Shown: piece after piece, positions 40,523-47,655 of the stretch
Position numbering within the stretch: the stretch's first letter is position 1
Layout of the letters: the number at the start of each line of letters is the position of its first letter
NCBI GenBank assembly: GCA_903837785.1
Contig: CAILVY010000326.1
Location: 1-59,834, forward strand
Length of the DNA stretch: 59,834 nt
Origin: Candidatus Hydrogenedentota bacterium
GTDB taxonomy: Bacteria > Hydrogenedentota > Hydrogenedentia > Hydrogenedentales > CAILVY01
Reading direction: 5' to 3'
The notes under the pieces: model-generated
Database searches by the model: none
What the model was told of the DNA's origin: nothing
The model's input: the letters and a program-made list of their open reading frames with translations, nothing else
Translations under genes and position numbers: made by a program

Positions 40523-40887
40523 CAGGCTGCGGCTTCCAGCGCCGCCTTGACCTGCGCGACGATTTGTGCGAAAGCGACTTCGTCAGTGGCGGCGATCTCG
40601 GCCAGCGACTTGCGATCCAGGCCGATGCTGGCCATCTTCAGTCCGCTGATGAAGCGGCTGTACGTGAGGCCATTGGCCCGGGCGCCCGCGTTGATGCGCG
40701 CGATCCACAGTGCGCGGAAGTCCCGCTTCCGTGCCTTGCGATCGCGGTAGGCATACTGCCCGGCATGGTCGATGGCCTGCTTGGCGGTCTTGATCAGGCG
40801 GTGCCTGCTGCCGCGGTACCCGGAGGCCAGTTTCAAGATCTTCTTGCGGCGTGCGCGCGAAGCCGGATTATTCGTAGCTCTTGGCAT
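40522..40887 (-). CDS. rplT: Ribosomal protein L20
   Basis: The 121-residue basic protein has the L20 pattern [40 protein letters not shown] and [11 protein letters not shown]. It binds 23S rRNA early in 50S assembly. In several bacteria L20 also represses its own operon by binding the mRNA, which fits the leader at 41754-42009. Confidence 0.97.
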   Translation of the reverse strand: MPRATNNPASRARRKKILKLASGYRGSRHRLIKTAKQAIDHAGQYAYRDRKARKRDFRALWIARINAGARANGLTYSRFISGLKMASIGLDRKSLAEIAATDEVAFAQIVAQVKAALEAAA

Positions 40888-40920
40888 GATGTGAAATCCT
40901 TATGTTGCGCTGTTCCGCGG

Positions 40921-41121
40921 TTAGGCCGAGTAGGGCAGAAGGCGCCGGATGCGCTTCTTTTCCGACTGATCGAGCATGGCGGACTTGCGGTAATTGCGTT
41001 TCCGTTTGGCGTTCTTGGCGGTTTTCAGGTGCCGGTTGAACGCTTTCGTGCGCTTGAATTCGCCGCTCTTGGTGCGCTTGAAGCGCTTGGCGGCTCCTCG
41101 GTTCGTCTTCACTTTGGGCAT
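40921..41121 (-). CDS. rpmI: Ribosomal protein L35
   Basis: The 66-residue protein MPKVKTNRGAAKRFKRTKSG, followed by a Lys/Arg-rich body and the RRLLPY end, is L35. It lies between infC and rplT in the conserved order. Confidence 0.96.
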   Translation of the reverse strand: MPKVKTNRGAAKRFKRTKSGEFKRTKAFNRHLKTAKNAKRKRNYRKSAMLDQSEKKRIRRLLPYSA

Positions 41122-41210
41122 ACTAATCCCTCCATTGGGGTTCGGGAGACAAGTCCGCTGTACAGATCGGCTCCGAATCCGGTTCTCGGCGGGCGGGTGG
41201 CCCGGCCGGC

Positions 41211-41753
41211 TTATGCTTTGGCCGTGGGCGAGAGCGTCAAGCTCATGTTCCGGCCGTCAAACTGCTGGCGATCCACGTCAAAGTGGTCTGAAGACAAGTC
41301 CTTCGTCGCTTCGAGCACCTTCCGCAGGATCTCCCGGCCAAACTCCGGATGGGCCATTTCGCGGCCCCGGAACATGACCGTCACTTTCACCTTGTTCCCC
41401 TCGGTGAGGAACTCGCGCACGTGCTTGGTCTTGAACTCAAAATCATGCGGATCGATCTTGGGGCGGTACTTCACTTCCTTGACCGAGACCGTGTGCTGGT
41501 GCTTCTTCGCTTCCCGCAGGCGCCGCTTCTGCTCGTAGCGGTACTTCCCATAGTCCATGATGCGGCAGACCGGCGGAACGGCCTTCGGCGCCACCTCCAC
41601 CAGATCCAGTTCGCGGTCTTCCGCTTCCCGGATCGCGTCCCTCGGGCTCATAATGCCGAGTTGCTCGCCGTTTTCATCGATCACACGAACCTGGCGCGCC
41701 CGAATCTGGAAATTGACGCGAACCTGCTCTTCTGGCTTGCTCAACTTAGCGAT
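41211..41753 (-). CDS. infC: Translation initiation factor IF-3, probable ATC start
   Basis: The 180-residue protein carries the IF3 N-domain (VRVIDENGEQLGIMSPRDAI), the linker with YGKYRYEQKRRLREA, and the C-domain (IDPHDFEFKTKHVREFL, VKVTVMFRGREMAHPE). No ATG or GTG lies near the expected N-terminus. AGGAGG at 41766-41761 is followed after 7 nt by ATC (41753-41751) and then the codons for AKLSKPEEQ. ATC is therefore the best start. E. coli infC uses ATT, which permits IF3 to autoregulate its own initiation. A TTG at 41744 is the alternative but is 16 nt from the site. The longer frame to 41885 runs through the leader hairpin and is not credible. Confidence 0.92.
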   Translation of the reverse strand: MAKLSKPEEQVRVNFQIRARQVRVIDENGEQLGIMSPRDAIREAEDRELDLVEVAPKAVPPVCRIMDYGKYRYEQKRRLREAKKHQHTVSVKEVKYRPKIDPHDFEFKTKHVREFLTEGNKVKVTVMFRGREMAHPEFGREILRKVLEATKDLSSDHFDVDRQQFDGRNMSLTLSPTAKA

Positions 41754-41760
41754 GAGTAAA

Positions 41761-41766
41761 CCTCCT
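41761..41766 (-). promoter_or_regulatory. Ribosome-binding site that fixes the infC ATC start
   Basis: AGGAGG on the minus strand, 7 nt before ATC 41753. It is the strongest Shine-Dalgarno site near the IF3 N-terminus. Confidence 0.8.
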
Positions 41767-41842
41767 CTCGGGGCCCTGCGCCCCAAACCACCTCTAGCGC
41801 GCGGCTTCGAGCCATGAACCACGAGTCCACGCCGCCGCGGGC

Positions 41843-41882
41843 AAAAAAAATCCCGGCGGAGAGCACCAGCCCTCCGCCGGGA
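41843..41882 (-). terminator. Intrinsic terminator in the infC leader
   Basis: On the minus strand TCCCGGCGGAG, a 10-nt loop and CTCCGCCGGGA make an 11-bp stem followed by eight T residues. It ends about 90 nt before infC. It could serve as an attenuator for infC and also stop readthrough from the gene ending at 42035. Confidence 0.85.
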
Positions 41883-42009
41883 CAAAATCCACAGGCGAAT
41901 GTATCAACCAAGCTGGCAATTCCGCGCGCTGCGCAAAACGCCGCAGGGTGAGGAGCCGGTGCTCCTTCTTTGGCAGGCTCCGGCTTCTGCCGGAACACTG
42001 CGAAGCGGA

Positions 42010-42038
42010 ACTATAACATACGTTTCCGCCGAAATCAA
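42010..42038 (-). promoter_or_regulatory. Promoter of the infC operon
   Basis: TTGATT (42038-42033) and TATAGT (42015-42010) are separated by exactly 17 bp on the minus strand. The -35 overlaps the last codons of the upstream gene. Confidence 0.65.
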
Positions 42039-45000
42039 AGTTTCAACGCCTCGATACAATCCAGCAGCTCGTCCCGGAAGGCCTGCACCGCCGCGTCGTT
42101 GTTGCGGTTGTCCAACACATATCGCGCCAGGCCCATGCGCATTTCCTCGAAGCTCGGGTCGATCATCGCGGGGAGCAGTTCGTCGCCCAAGCGGCGGAGT
42201 CGGGCACGGAGTTCGTCAGACAGCGGCGTGGAGGGGTCGGCGAGGCGTTGCTGGAGCGCCAGGTAGATGCGGGCGTCCTCGATACTCTCGCGAATGGCTT
42301 CCCAACGCCGGCTGACAACCGGTCCTGCGTCGCCGGGATAGACCGCCATGTATTCCATGTCCACGCGCGTCCAGGGGTCGCCGCCCTGGTTGTAGCACCA
42401 GAAGCCGATGCCGGTCGCGCCATAGCGCAGGGCAAAGAGCGCGGCATTGCGGTATTCCGCAACAATGTTGATGTTCTTGAGATTCGGCCCGGCCGGCCGG
42501 CTGTAGGCATAGGCGCAGTTGTAGGACCACAGCGTCTTGCCCGTCTCATGCACGCCCTTCATCACGTCGCTCTTCTCCGGCAGCATGTAAATGCCCGGTG
42601 TCCAGATGTCGATGACGGGCGCCATCGCCTCGAACATGGGCAGTTCCATGCCGCCGTCCATGTAAATCTGCACCTTCGGATTCACGGCACGCACGTCGTT
42701 GCCGAAGGCCACGAGCTGATTCACGACATTCCAGCCCAGGCCGCCCGGCTCGTCGAAGGGATACAGGGCGAAGTGCTCCCGGTCAATCCCAGCGGCAGCC
42801 ATGTGCGCCATGAGTTCATCCAGATAGACGCGAAGGTCCCGGCGGCGCCCCTCTTCGCCCGCGGCGCCGCGCAGTGCAGGCAAGCCCATGAGCAGGACGA
42901 CGACGTCGTGCCCCCGGAAATGATCGAGCACCGCATCGAGTTTCGAGAAATCCGAACCCGTGATGCTGCCGCCCGCGCCATACTTGGCCTCGGGCAGCGG
43001 CGCAAGAAACACGTTGTTGCCGTGCGCGAGCAGATCCTCCCACATGCCGCCCTCGGGCGCAGACCACATGCACAGGCGAAACGCGCCGGACGGCGCCATG
43101 CGGAAGGGCAGGACGTTGTAGGCAACCGTCACGTTCGTCTCGGGCGGGGCCACGGACATGGGCGTCTTTGGCGCATCGATCACGGATGCGCCGTTGATGG
43201 CCTGAAACCGCACGCTCAGCGAGGCCGTTCCGGGCGCCGCGTTCACCGCGTCCACGTCTAGCCACAGTTCCTGGCAGCCGAGCGAAGGCACGCTCACAAT
43301 GCCGCTTGCGTCCAGTTCCGGCAGCGGATCCCAGGACACGTCGCCCAGCGAGGCGGGCACCGGCACGGAATGAAGCACCCGGACGGCAAATCCTTCTCCC
43401 GGGGATTCAATCCGCAGCCGCGCTTGAATCGGCTCGTCCGTGATGTTCAACAGCATCAGGGGCACAGGATCATGTTCGCCCGGGACGATCCGGCGCTCCA
43501 GGCGCAGGGGCTGCACTACGTCCGCGGGCAATTGGCGATCGACTTCGCGGCTCTCCCAGGTCCGTCCTTCGAAGGCCACCAAGCTAGTTCCCGCCCCCAG
43601 CGCCGCCGCCCGCCGCGTCAATTCCGCCAGGCGCTGGCCGCGTTCGGCGGCGGCCACGAGGGCCGCGCCAGCGTCGAGGGCCGCACGCAGCGCGCCCTTG
43701 TCCCCCGCGATCGCCTGCTCCTGAAGAGACGCCGCTTCCGCACGGCGGTCTTCAAGCGAGCGCTTTTCGCGCCGCAGCGCCGAGGCGGAATGCGGCAGCG
43801 TGGCGGCGACTTCGTCCGCCGCGGCATTGAGGGCGTCCACGGCACGTTCCGCAAGGGCGCGATCATTGGCGAAGGGCGCCACGGCCAGTTCGCGTCCCCC
43901 CGAGCAGAGCGGCTTGCCGTGGTCGTCGGCAAGTGTCCATGTGAAGCGATAGGTTCCTGCCGCGACAAACTGCAATGGCAGCCGCAATTCGCCGCGTCCG
44001 GCCACCACGCGCGTGCGCGCGGCCTGCCGCGTGCCGTCCGGACCGGTGCAGGCGGCCTCCGCGCTCAGGATCCGGGTCTCCGGCGCCAGCGTCGCGATAC
44101 GGAAACGGACATCGCGCCCCGTGAGGAGACGGTCCTCTGCGAGGTCTTCAGGAATCATCGGGGCGGTGCCGGCCGGCTTCCGCGCCGTCCATGCGCCCGT
44201 GTTGTGCGCGTCCCGCCGATACGCGCTCCAATCAGATGCGGCCTCCGCCGGCGCGGGCGTGTCGAGGCAATACAGGAATCCGGCCTCTCCCCCCGTGATG
44301 GCCATTTGCAGGCGGCCGGGTTCGCGCGTGAATCGCCCGAACGCGGGGGTGACGTTGATCGTGCGATGATCAAACTGCCGCTCGAAAAGAAACTGTCCCT
44401 GGCTGTCCAGGAGCATCAGATGCCCTGTCTGCGTGCAGAGCACATACTCTTTTTGTCCGTCGTCATTCACGTCAATGATGGCGCCCGGCGCCAGGCACCG
44501 CCCCTGCATGTCGATTTCCCACAGGCGCTTCCCGTCCTCGTCGAAGCGGTGGATCACCCCGAGTTGCGTCACGCAGAAGAGGTCGGTGCGTCCATCCATG
44601 TCCAGGTCGCCCACGGAAAGCGTCGAGGCGGCCGCCCCGCGCGTCGGCGCATTCCACAACTCCTTGCCCGTCGCGTCCAGGCAGTGCAGCACGTTCGCGC
44701 TTGAAGCGGCGGCGACACGTACTTGTCCGCCCGAGGCCTGGAAGATCACCGGGGCGGAGGTGCCCCAGGACTGCGATGCGCCGCCCAGGCTGTACTGCCA
44801 TGCCGGGTCACCGTTGCTCTTGAGGACAAAGAGTCCTCCCGCGCCGGTGGCCACGGCCACTTCGCATTGCCCATCCCCGTCCAGGTCGCCCACGGCCGGG
44901 CTCACGGGAATCCCCTGCACGGCGCTCTGCCAGAGCAGCTTCCCTGATGCCGCATCCAAGGCCCAGACCGTCCCCGCTTCGTCCGTTTGCACCACCTCCA

Positions 45001-45424
45001 TCTGGCCGTCGTTAGTGAGATCCGCCACGGCGGTGGCCGACCACGAGGACGGTCCTTTCAACCCCGCGTGCCAGACTTCCTTGCCCGTGCCGTCCACGCA
45101 CGAGAATTGTCCGGCAGTGTCGGCCGCGAAGAGGAGTGCGGGTTGTCCCGGACGCTGGAGCACCGCCGGGTACGTCATGAACCGGCCTTTCGTCCGCCAG
45201 CGCCAGAGTTCCTTGCCTGCGCCATCGACGGCAATCAGTTCCTCGCGGCCGGCGGCCACGATCTCGTCCAGCCCGTCATCGTTAATGTCCCCGGCCACAG
45301 CCGCGCTTTCCAGAAACGTGCCCGTATCCAGTTTCCAGGCTTCGGGCAGATCCAGCGTGGCGCCGAAGGCGGAAGACGCCGCCATAACGAGCGAAAGCAG
45401 AAGAGTGGACAAAGGACTTCTCAT
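42035..45424 (-). CDS. Secreted PQQ/FG-GAP-type beta-propeller fused to a GH123-like (DUF4091) domain
   Basis: The 1129-residue protein has a signal peptide (MRSPLSTLLLSLVMAASSAF). Residues about 20-410 are a propeller with repeated outward loops (AVAGDINDDGLDEIVAAGRE, AVGDLDGDGQCEVAVA, SVGDLDMDGRTDLF) and Trp-rich sheet ends such as GKELWRWRT. The middle is Ig-like with a helical stretch. Residues about 820-1129 are barrel-like with FALYPFDEPGG, QIYMDGGMELP and GFWCYNQGGDPWTRVDMEYM, the style of DUF4091/GH123-related enzymes. It probably senses or degrades an extracellular glycan; the substrate is unknown. ATG 45424 has GGGAG nine bases upstream. Confidence 0.75.
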   Translation of the reverse strand: MRSPLSTLLLSLVMAASSAFGATLDLPEAWKLDTGTFLESAAVAGDINDDGLDEIVAAGREELIAVDGAGKELWRWRTKGRFMTYPAVLQRPGQPALLFAADTAGQFSCVDGTGKEVWHAGLKGPSSWSATAVADLTNDGQMEVVQTDEAGTVWALDAASGKLLWQSAVQGIPVSPAVGDLDGDGQCEVAVATGAGGLFVLKSNGDPAWQYSLGGASQSWGTSAPVIFQASGGQVRVAAASSANVLHCLDATGKELWNAPTRGAAASTLSVGDLDMDGRTDLFCVTQLGVIHRFDEDGKRLWEIDMQGRCLAPGAIIDVNDDGQKEYVLCTQTGHLMLLDSQGQFLFERQFDHRTINVTPAFGRFTREPGRLQMAITGGEAGFLYCLDTPAPAEAASDWSAYRRDAHNTGAWTARKPAGTAPMIPEDLAEDRLLTGRDVRFRIATLAPETRILSAEAACTGPDGTRQAARTRVVAGRGELRLPLQFVAAGTYRFTWTLADDHGKPLCSGGRELAVAPFANDRALAERAVDALNAAADEVAATLPHSASALRREKRSLEDRRAEAASLQEQAIAGDKGALRAALDAGAALVAAAERGQRLAELTRRAAALGAGTSLVAFEGRTWESREVDRQLPADVVQPLRLERRIVPGEHDPVPLMLLNITDEPIQARLRIESPGEGFAVRVLHSVPVPASLGDVSWDPLPELDASGIVSVPSLGCQELWLDVDAVNAAPGTASLSVRFQAINGASVIDAPKTPMSVAPPETNVTVAYNVLPFRMAPSGAFRLCMWSAPEGGMWEDLLAHGNNVFLAPLPEAKYGAGGSITGSDFSKLDAVLDHFRGHDVVVLLMGLPALRGAAGEEGRRRDLRVYLDELMAHMAAAGIDREHFALYPFDEPGGLGWNVVNQLVAFGNDVRAVNPKVQIYMDGGMELPMFEAMAPVIDIWTPGIYMLPEKSDVMKGVHETGKTLWSYNCAYAYSRPAGPNLKNINIVAEYRNAALFALRYGATGIGFWCYNQGGDPWTRVDMEYMAVYPGDAGPVVSRRWEAIRESIEDARIYLALQQRLADPSTPLSDELRARLRRLGDELLPAMIDPSFEEMRMGLARYVLDNRNNDAAVQAFRDELLDCIEALKL

Positions 45425-45562
45425 GATATTTGCTCCCGATGGATGACAGGCCTCAAGACTAAGCGTACCGGACCTCCAAGTCAATGCGTTGCGCGCGAAG
45501 GGACTGTCTTCGCCGGCGGAAGCGCTTGCCCGCATGATACGGCCGGCGTGCTGCGCGGGGCT

Positions 45563-46810
45563 TTACGCACTGTCGCGGCGAAACGAGCCGCCCGGCAACA
45601 ATGCCGCGCCGAACGCCCCCAGCAACGCCACAACACCCGCCAGCAACATTCCGGGCAACAGCGAATGCATTGTGTCGGCCACCGCGCCCGCCACGCTGGG
45701 GCCAATGGCCTGTCCGATGCCGAAGAAGAGCGTGACGAACCCCAGGCCCGCCGGCGCCAGGCGCGGCCCGAGCAGATCGCCACAGGCGGCCGCCATGATC
45801 GCGGGAATGCTCCAGGCCGTCAGGCCGAAGAGGACCGCCGAGACTGTAAACCCGGCGGGGGTCGGCCGCAGCGCGAAGAGGCTGAACGCGGTGGCGTGAA
45901 TGAGATACACGATGATGAGCGCGTGTTTCCGCCCGATGATATCGGAGAGCGTGCCCCAGATCAGGCCGCAGAGCAGGCTGAACCAGCCCATCGTCATGAA
46001 CAGGTTGCCCGCTTCAGCCGGGGTGTAGCCGCCATCGGCAATCAGGCTCTTAACGAAGAACGTCATGTAAATGATGTACGAGAAGCCAAACGCGACATAG
46101 ACAAGCCCGATGTGCCAGACGAGAAAGGAGCGATACACGCTCGCCCACGGCAATGCGGTGTCCGCCGCGGGTTGCGCGGGGGATGCCGGCGCCGCGCCCA
46201 CCGGCGACAGTCCCATGACCGAGGGGCGGTTGCGGAGGATTGCCGCGGCCGCCGCAGCCAGGAGCAGCGTGACGCCGCCGAAGATCATCCACGAGATGCG
46301 CCATCCCGAAGCGTCAAACGCGCGCAGGATGCGCGGCACGAGCGGCCCCACCACAATCAGCGCGAGCGACGAACCCGACACGCCGATGCCCGTGGCCAGG
46401 CCCCGCCGCCGCGGCGCAAACCAGGCGGCGAGCAATCCCATCGCCGGCACGTTGCTCGCCCCGCTCCCCGCGCCGGTAAGCGCGCGGCACGCCGCCGCCG
46501 AGGCAAAGTCGTTTACAAGAGCGGTGAGCAGCATTCCGATGCCCGCAACGAGAAGGCCCATCGCGATCACCGCGCGCGGCCCGAACCGTGCCGCGAACGC
46601 CCCGCCCAGCACGGACAGCGCAAGATAGCCGACGAGATTCGCCGTGGCCAATGCGCCTGCCTGCGTGTTGTCCAGGTGCAGCCCCTGCTGCATGGCGGGC
46701 AACACGACGGAATAGCCAAAACGCGCGAGGCCCAGTGCGCCGAAGACCACCAGGGTCCCCATTCCAAGCACCACCCATCCGTAGTGTAGTCGCGGCGAGT
46801 TCGGCGGCAT
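45563..46810 (-). CDS. MFS transporter
   Basis: The 415-residue protein has twelve predicted membrane spans, the loop 2-3 motif (AFAARFGPRAV) and GIGVSGSSLALIVVGPLVPR in helix 5. It resembles the YbfB/YjiJ group of major facilitator transporters. The substrate is unknown. It is not tightly linked to a metabolic gene: the next minus-strand gene starts 138 bp downstream and is a beta-propeller protein. Confidence 0.88.
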   Translation of the reverse strand: MPPNSPRLHYGWVVLGMGTLVVFGALGLARFGYSVVLPAMQQGLHLDNTQAGALATANLVGYLALSVLGGAFAARFGPRAVIAMGLLVAGIGMLLTALVNDFASAAACRALTGAGSGASNVPAMGLLAAWFAPRRRGLATGIGVSGSSLALIVVGPLVPRILRAFDASGWRISWMIFGGVTLLLAAAAAAILRNRPSVMGLSPVGAAPASPAQPAADTALPWASVYRSFLVWHIGLVYVAFGFSYIIYMTFFVKSLIADGGYTPAEAGNLFMTMGWFSLLCGLIWGTLSDIIGRKHALIIVYLIHATAFSLFALRPTPAGFTVSAVLFGLTAWSIPAIMAAACGDLLGPRLAPAGLGFVTLFFGIGQAIGPSVAGAVADTMHSLLPGMLLAGVVALLGAFGAALLPGGSFRRDSA

Positions 46811-46945
46811 CGGCAGTCACTCCCTGGTTGAACGCACATTGTGGCGTCTTGACCCCCCGGGAATCCAGTAACCGGGGAAGCGCGCGTGAGACGAAGGAAC
46901 GAGCGAAGCTCCGGAACGCGTCCGGTTCCGCACGGCGTCGTGGCG

Positions 46946-46951
46946 TATAAT
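46946..46951 (+). promoter_or_regulatory. -10 element upstream of the DUF4145-type gene
   Basis: A perfect TATAAT lies 29 bp before ATG 46980. The -35 region (CGGTTC) is weak. Confidence 0.4.
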
Positions 46952-46979
46952 GGAAATGGCCATCGCGAGGAGGCGTGCC

Positions 46980-47567
46980 ATGAAGTGTCCGCATTGTTCG
47001 ACGGCCTTTCACGATATCCCCGCCGGAATGCCCATCGGCGCCGAGCGCTATGGGCGCTGGCATTTCCTGCAGCGGGAGTGTCCCGCCTGTGCACGTCAGT
47101 TCCTCCACCTCGTTGACGCGTCGCCCGTCCCCGCGGCCTATCGGGACGACACGGAGGAAATGCGGCGCCTGGCGCTTCCGAAGGAGGTCCCCGAGGCCTA
47201 CGCGAAAGAGTATCGCGCGGCGTGCCTGGCGCTCGAAGAGAGCCCACAGGCGAGCGCCACCATCAGCCGACGCTGCCTGCAACAGCTCCTGCGCGAACAT
47301 GCCGGCATCGAAGCCGGTGAACTCGCCCATGAGATACGGCAGATTCTTGATCAGGGACACATGCCCTCGCTCATCCTGCGCGCGCTCGAAGTCCTGCGCA
47401 AGACAGAATTGTCCGCAGACCACCGCTTCGGCGAGACCGCCGGAGAAAGCATCGAGGTCGAGGTCGGCGAGGCCGACTGGAACCTCGACGTGCTCGACGT
47501 GCTCTTCGATTACTTCTTTGTCCACTCCGCGCAAGGAGCCGGGCGGTCCCGGCCTCCGGCGGCATGA
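46980..47567 (+). CDS. Zinc-ribbon plus DUF4145-type protein
   Basis: The 195-residue protein begins MKCPHCSTAFHDIP and has a second Cys pair (ECPACARQF), so the first 45 residues probably bind zinc. The helical part with YRAACLALEESPQASATISR and CLQQLLREHAGIEAGELAHE matches the DUF4145 pattern, which is found alone or in restriction and defence-type proteins. The role is unknown here. ATG 46980 is preceded by GAGGAGG and places the Cys pair at residue 3. Confidence 0.8.
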   Translation: MKCPHCSTAFHDIPAGMPIGAERYGRWHFLQRECPACARQFLHLVDASPVPAAYRDDTEEMRRLALPKEVPEAYAKEYRAACLALEESPQASATISRRCLQQLLREHAGIEAGELAHEIRQILDQGHMPSLILRALEVLRKTELSADHRFGETAGESIEVEVGEADWNLDVLDVLFDYFFVHSAQGAGRSRPPAA

Positions 47568-47655
47568 GATCCTTTGCGCGGCGCGGGACGGGATGTAGTA
47601 TTCTTAGCCGGGTTCGAGGAATCCCTGGGCGGTAAAGGCAACACGGAGAATTGGA

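Larger units (their letters stand above)
41754..42009 (-). promoter_or_regulatory. infC leader, candidate attenuator region
   Basis: About 250 nt separate the predicted transcription start (near 42003) and infC. The leader holds a hairpin at 41952-41965 (GGAGC/GCTCC), a strong intrinsic terminator at 41843-41882 and the ATC start. A ten-base segment at 41964-41955 can pair with the terminator loop at 41870-41861 with one G-U pair. This layout resembles regulated infC-rpmI-rplT leaders such as the L20 leader, though I cannot match it to that RNA family. Confidence 0.55.

Noticed and set aside
41754-41885. A longer infC reading frame starting at 41885
   Set aside because: It would translate the terminator stem and loop, and the extra residues match no IF3. 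The ATC with AGGAGG is better.
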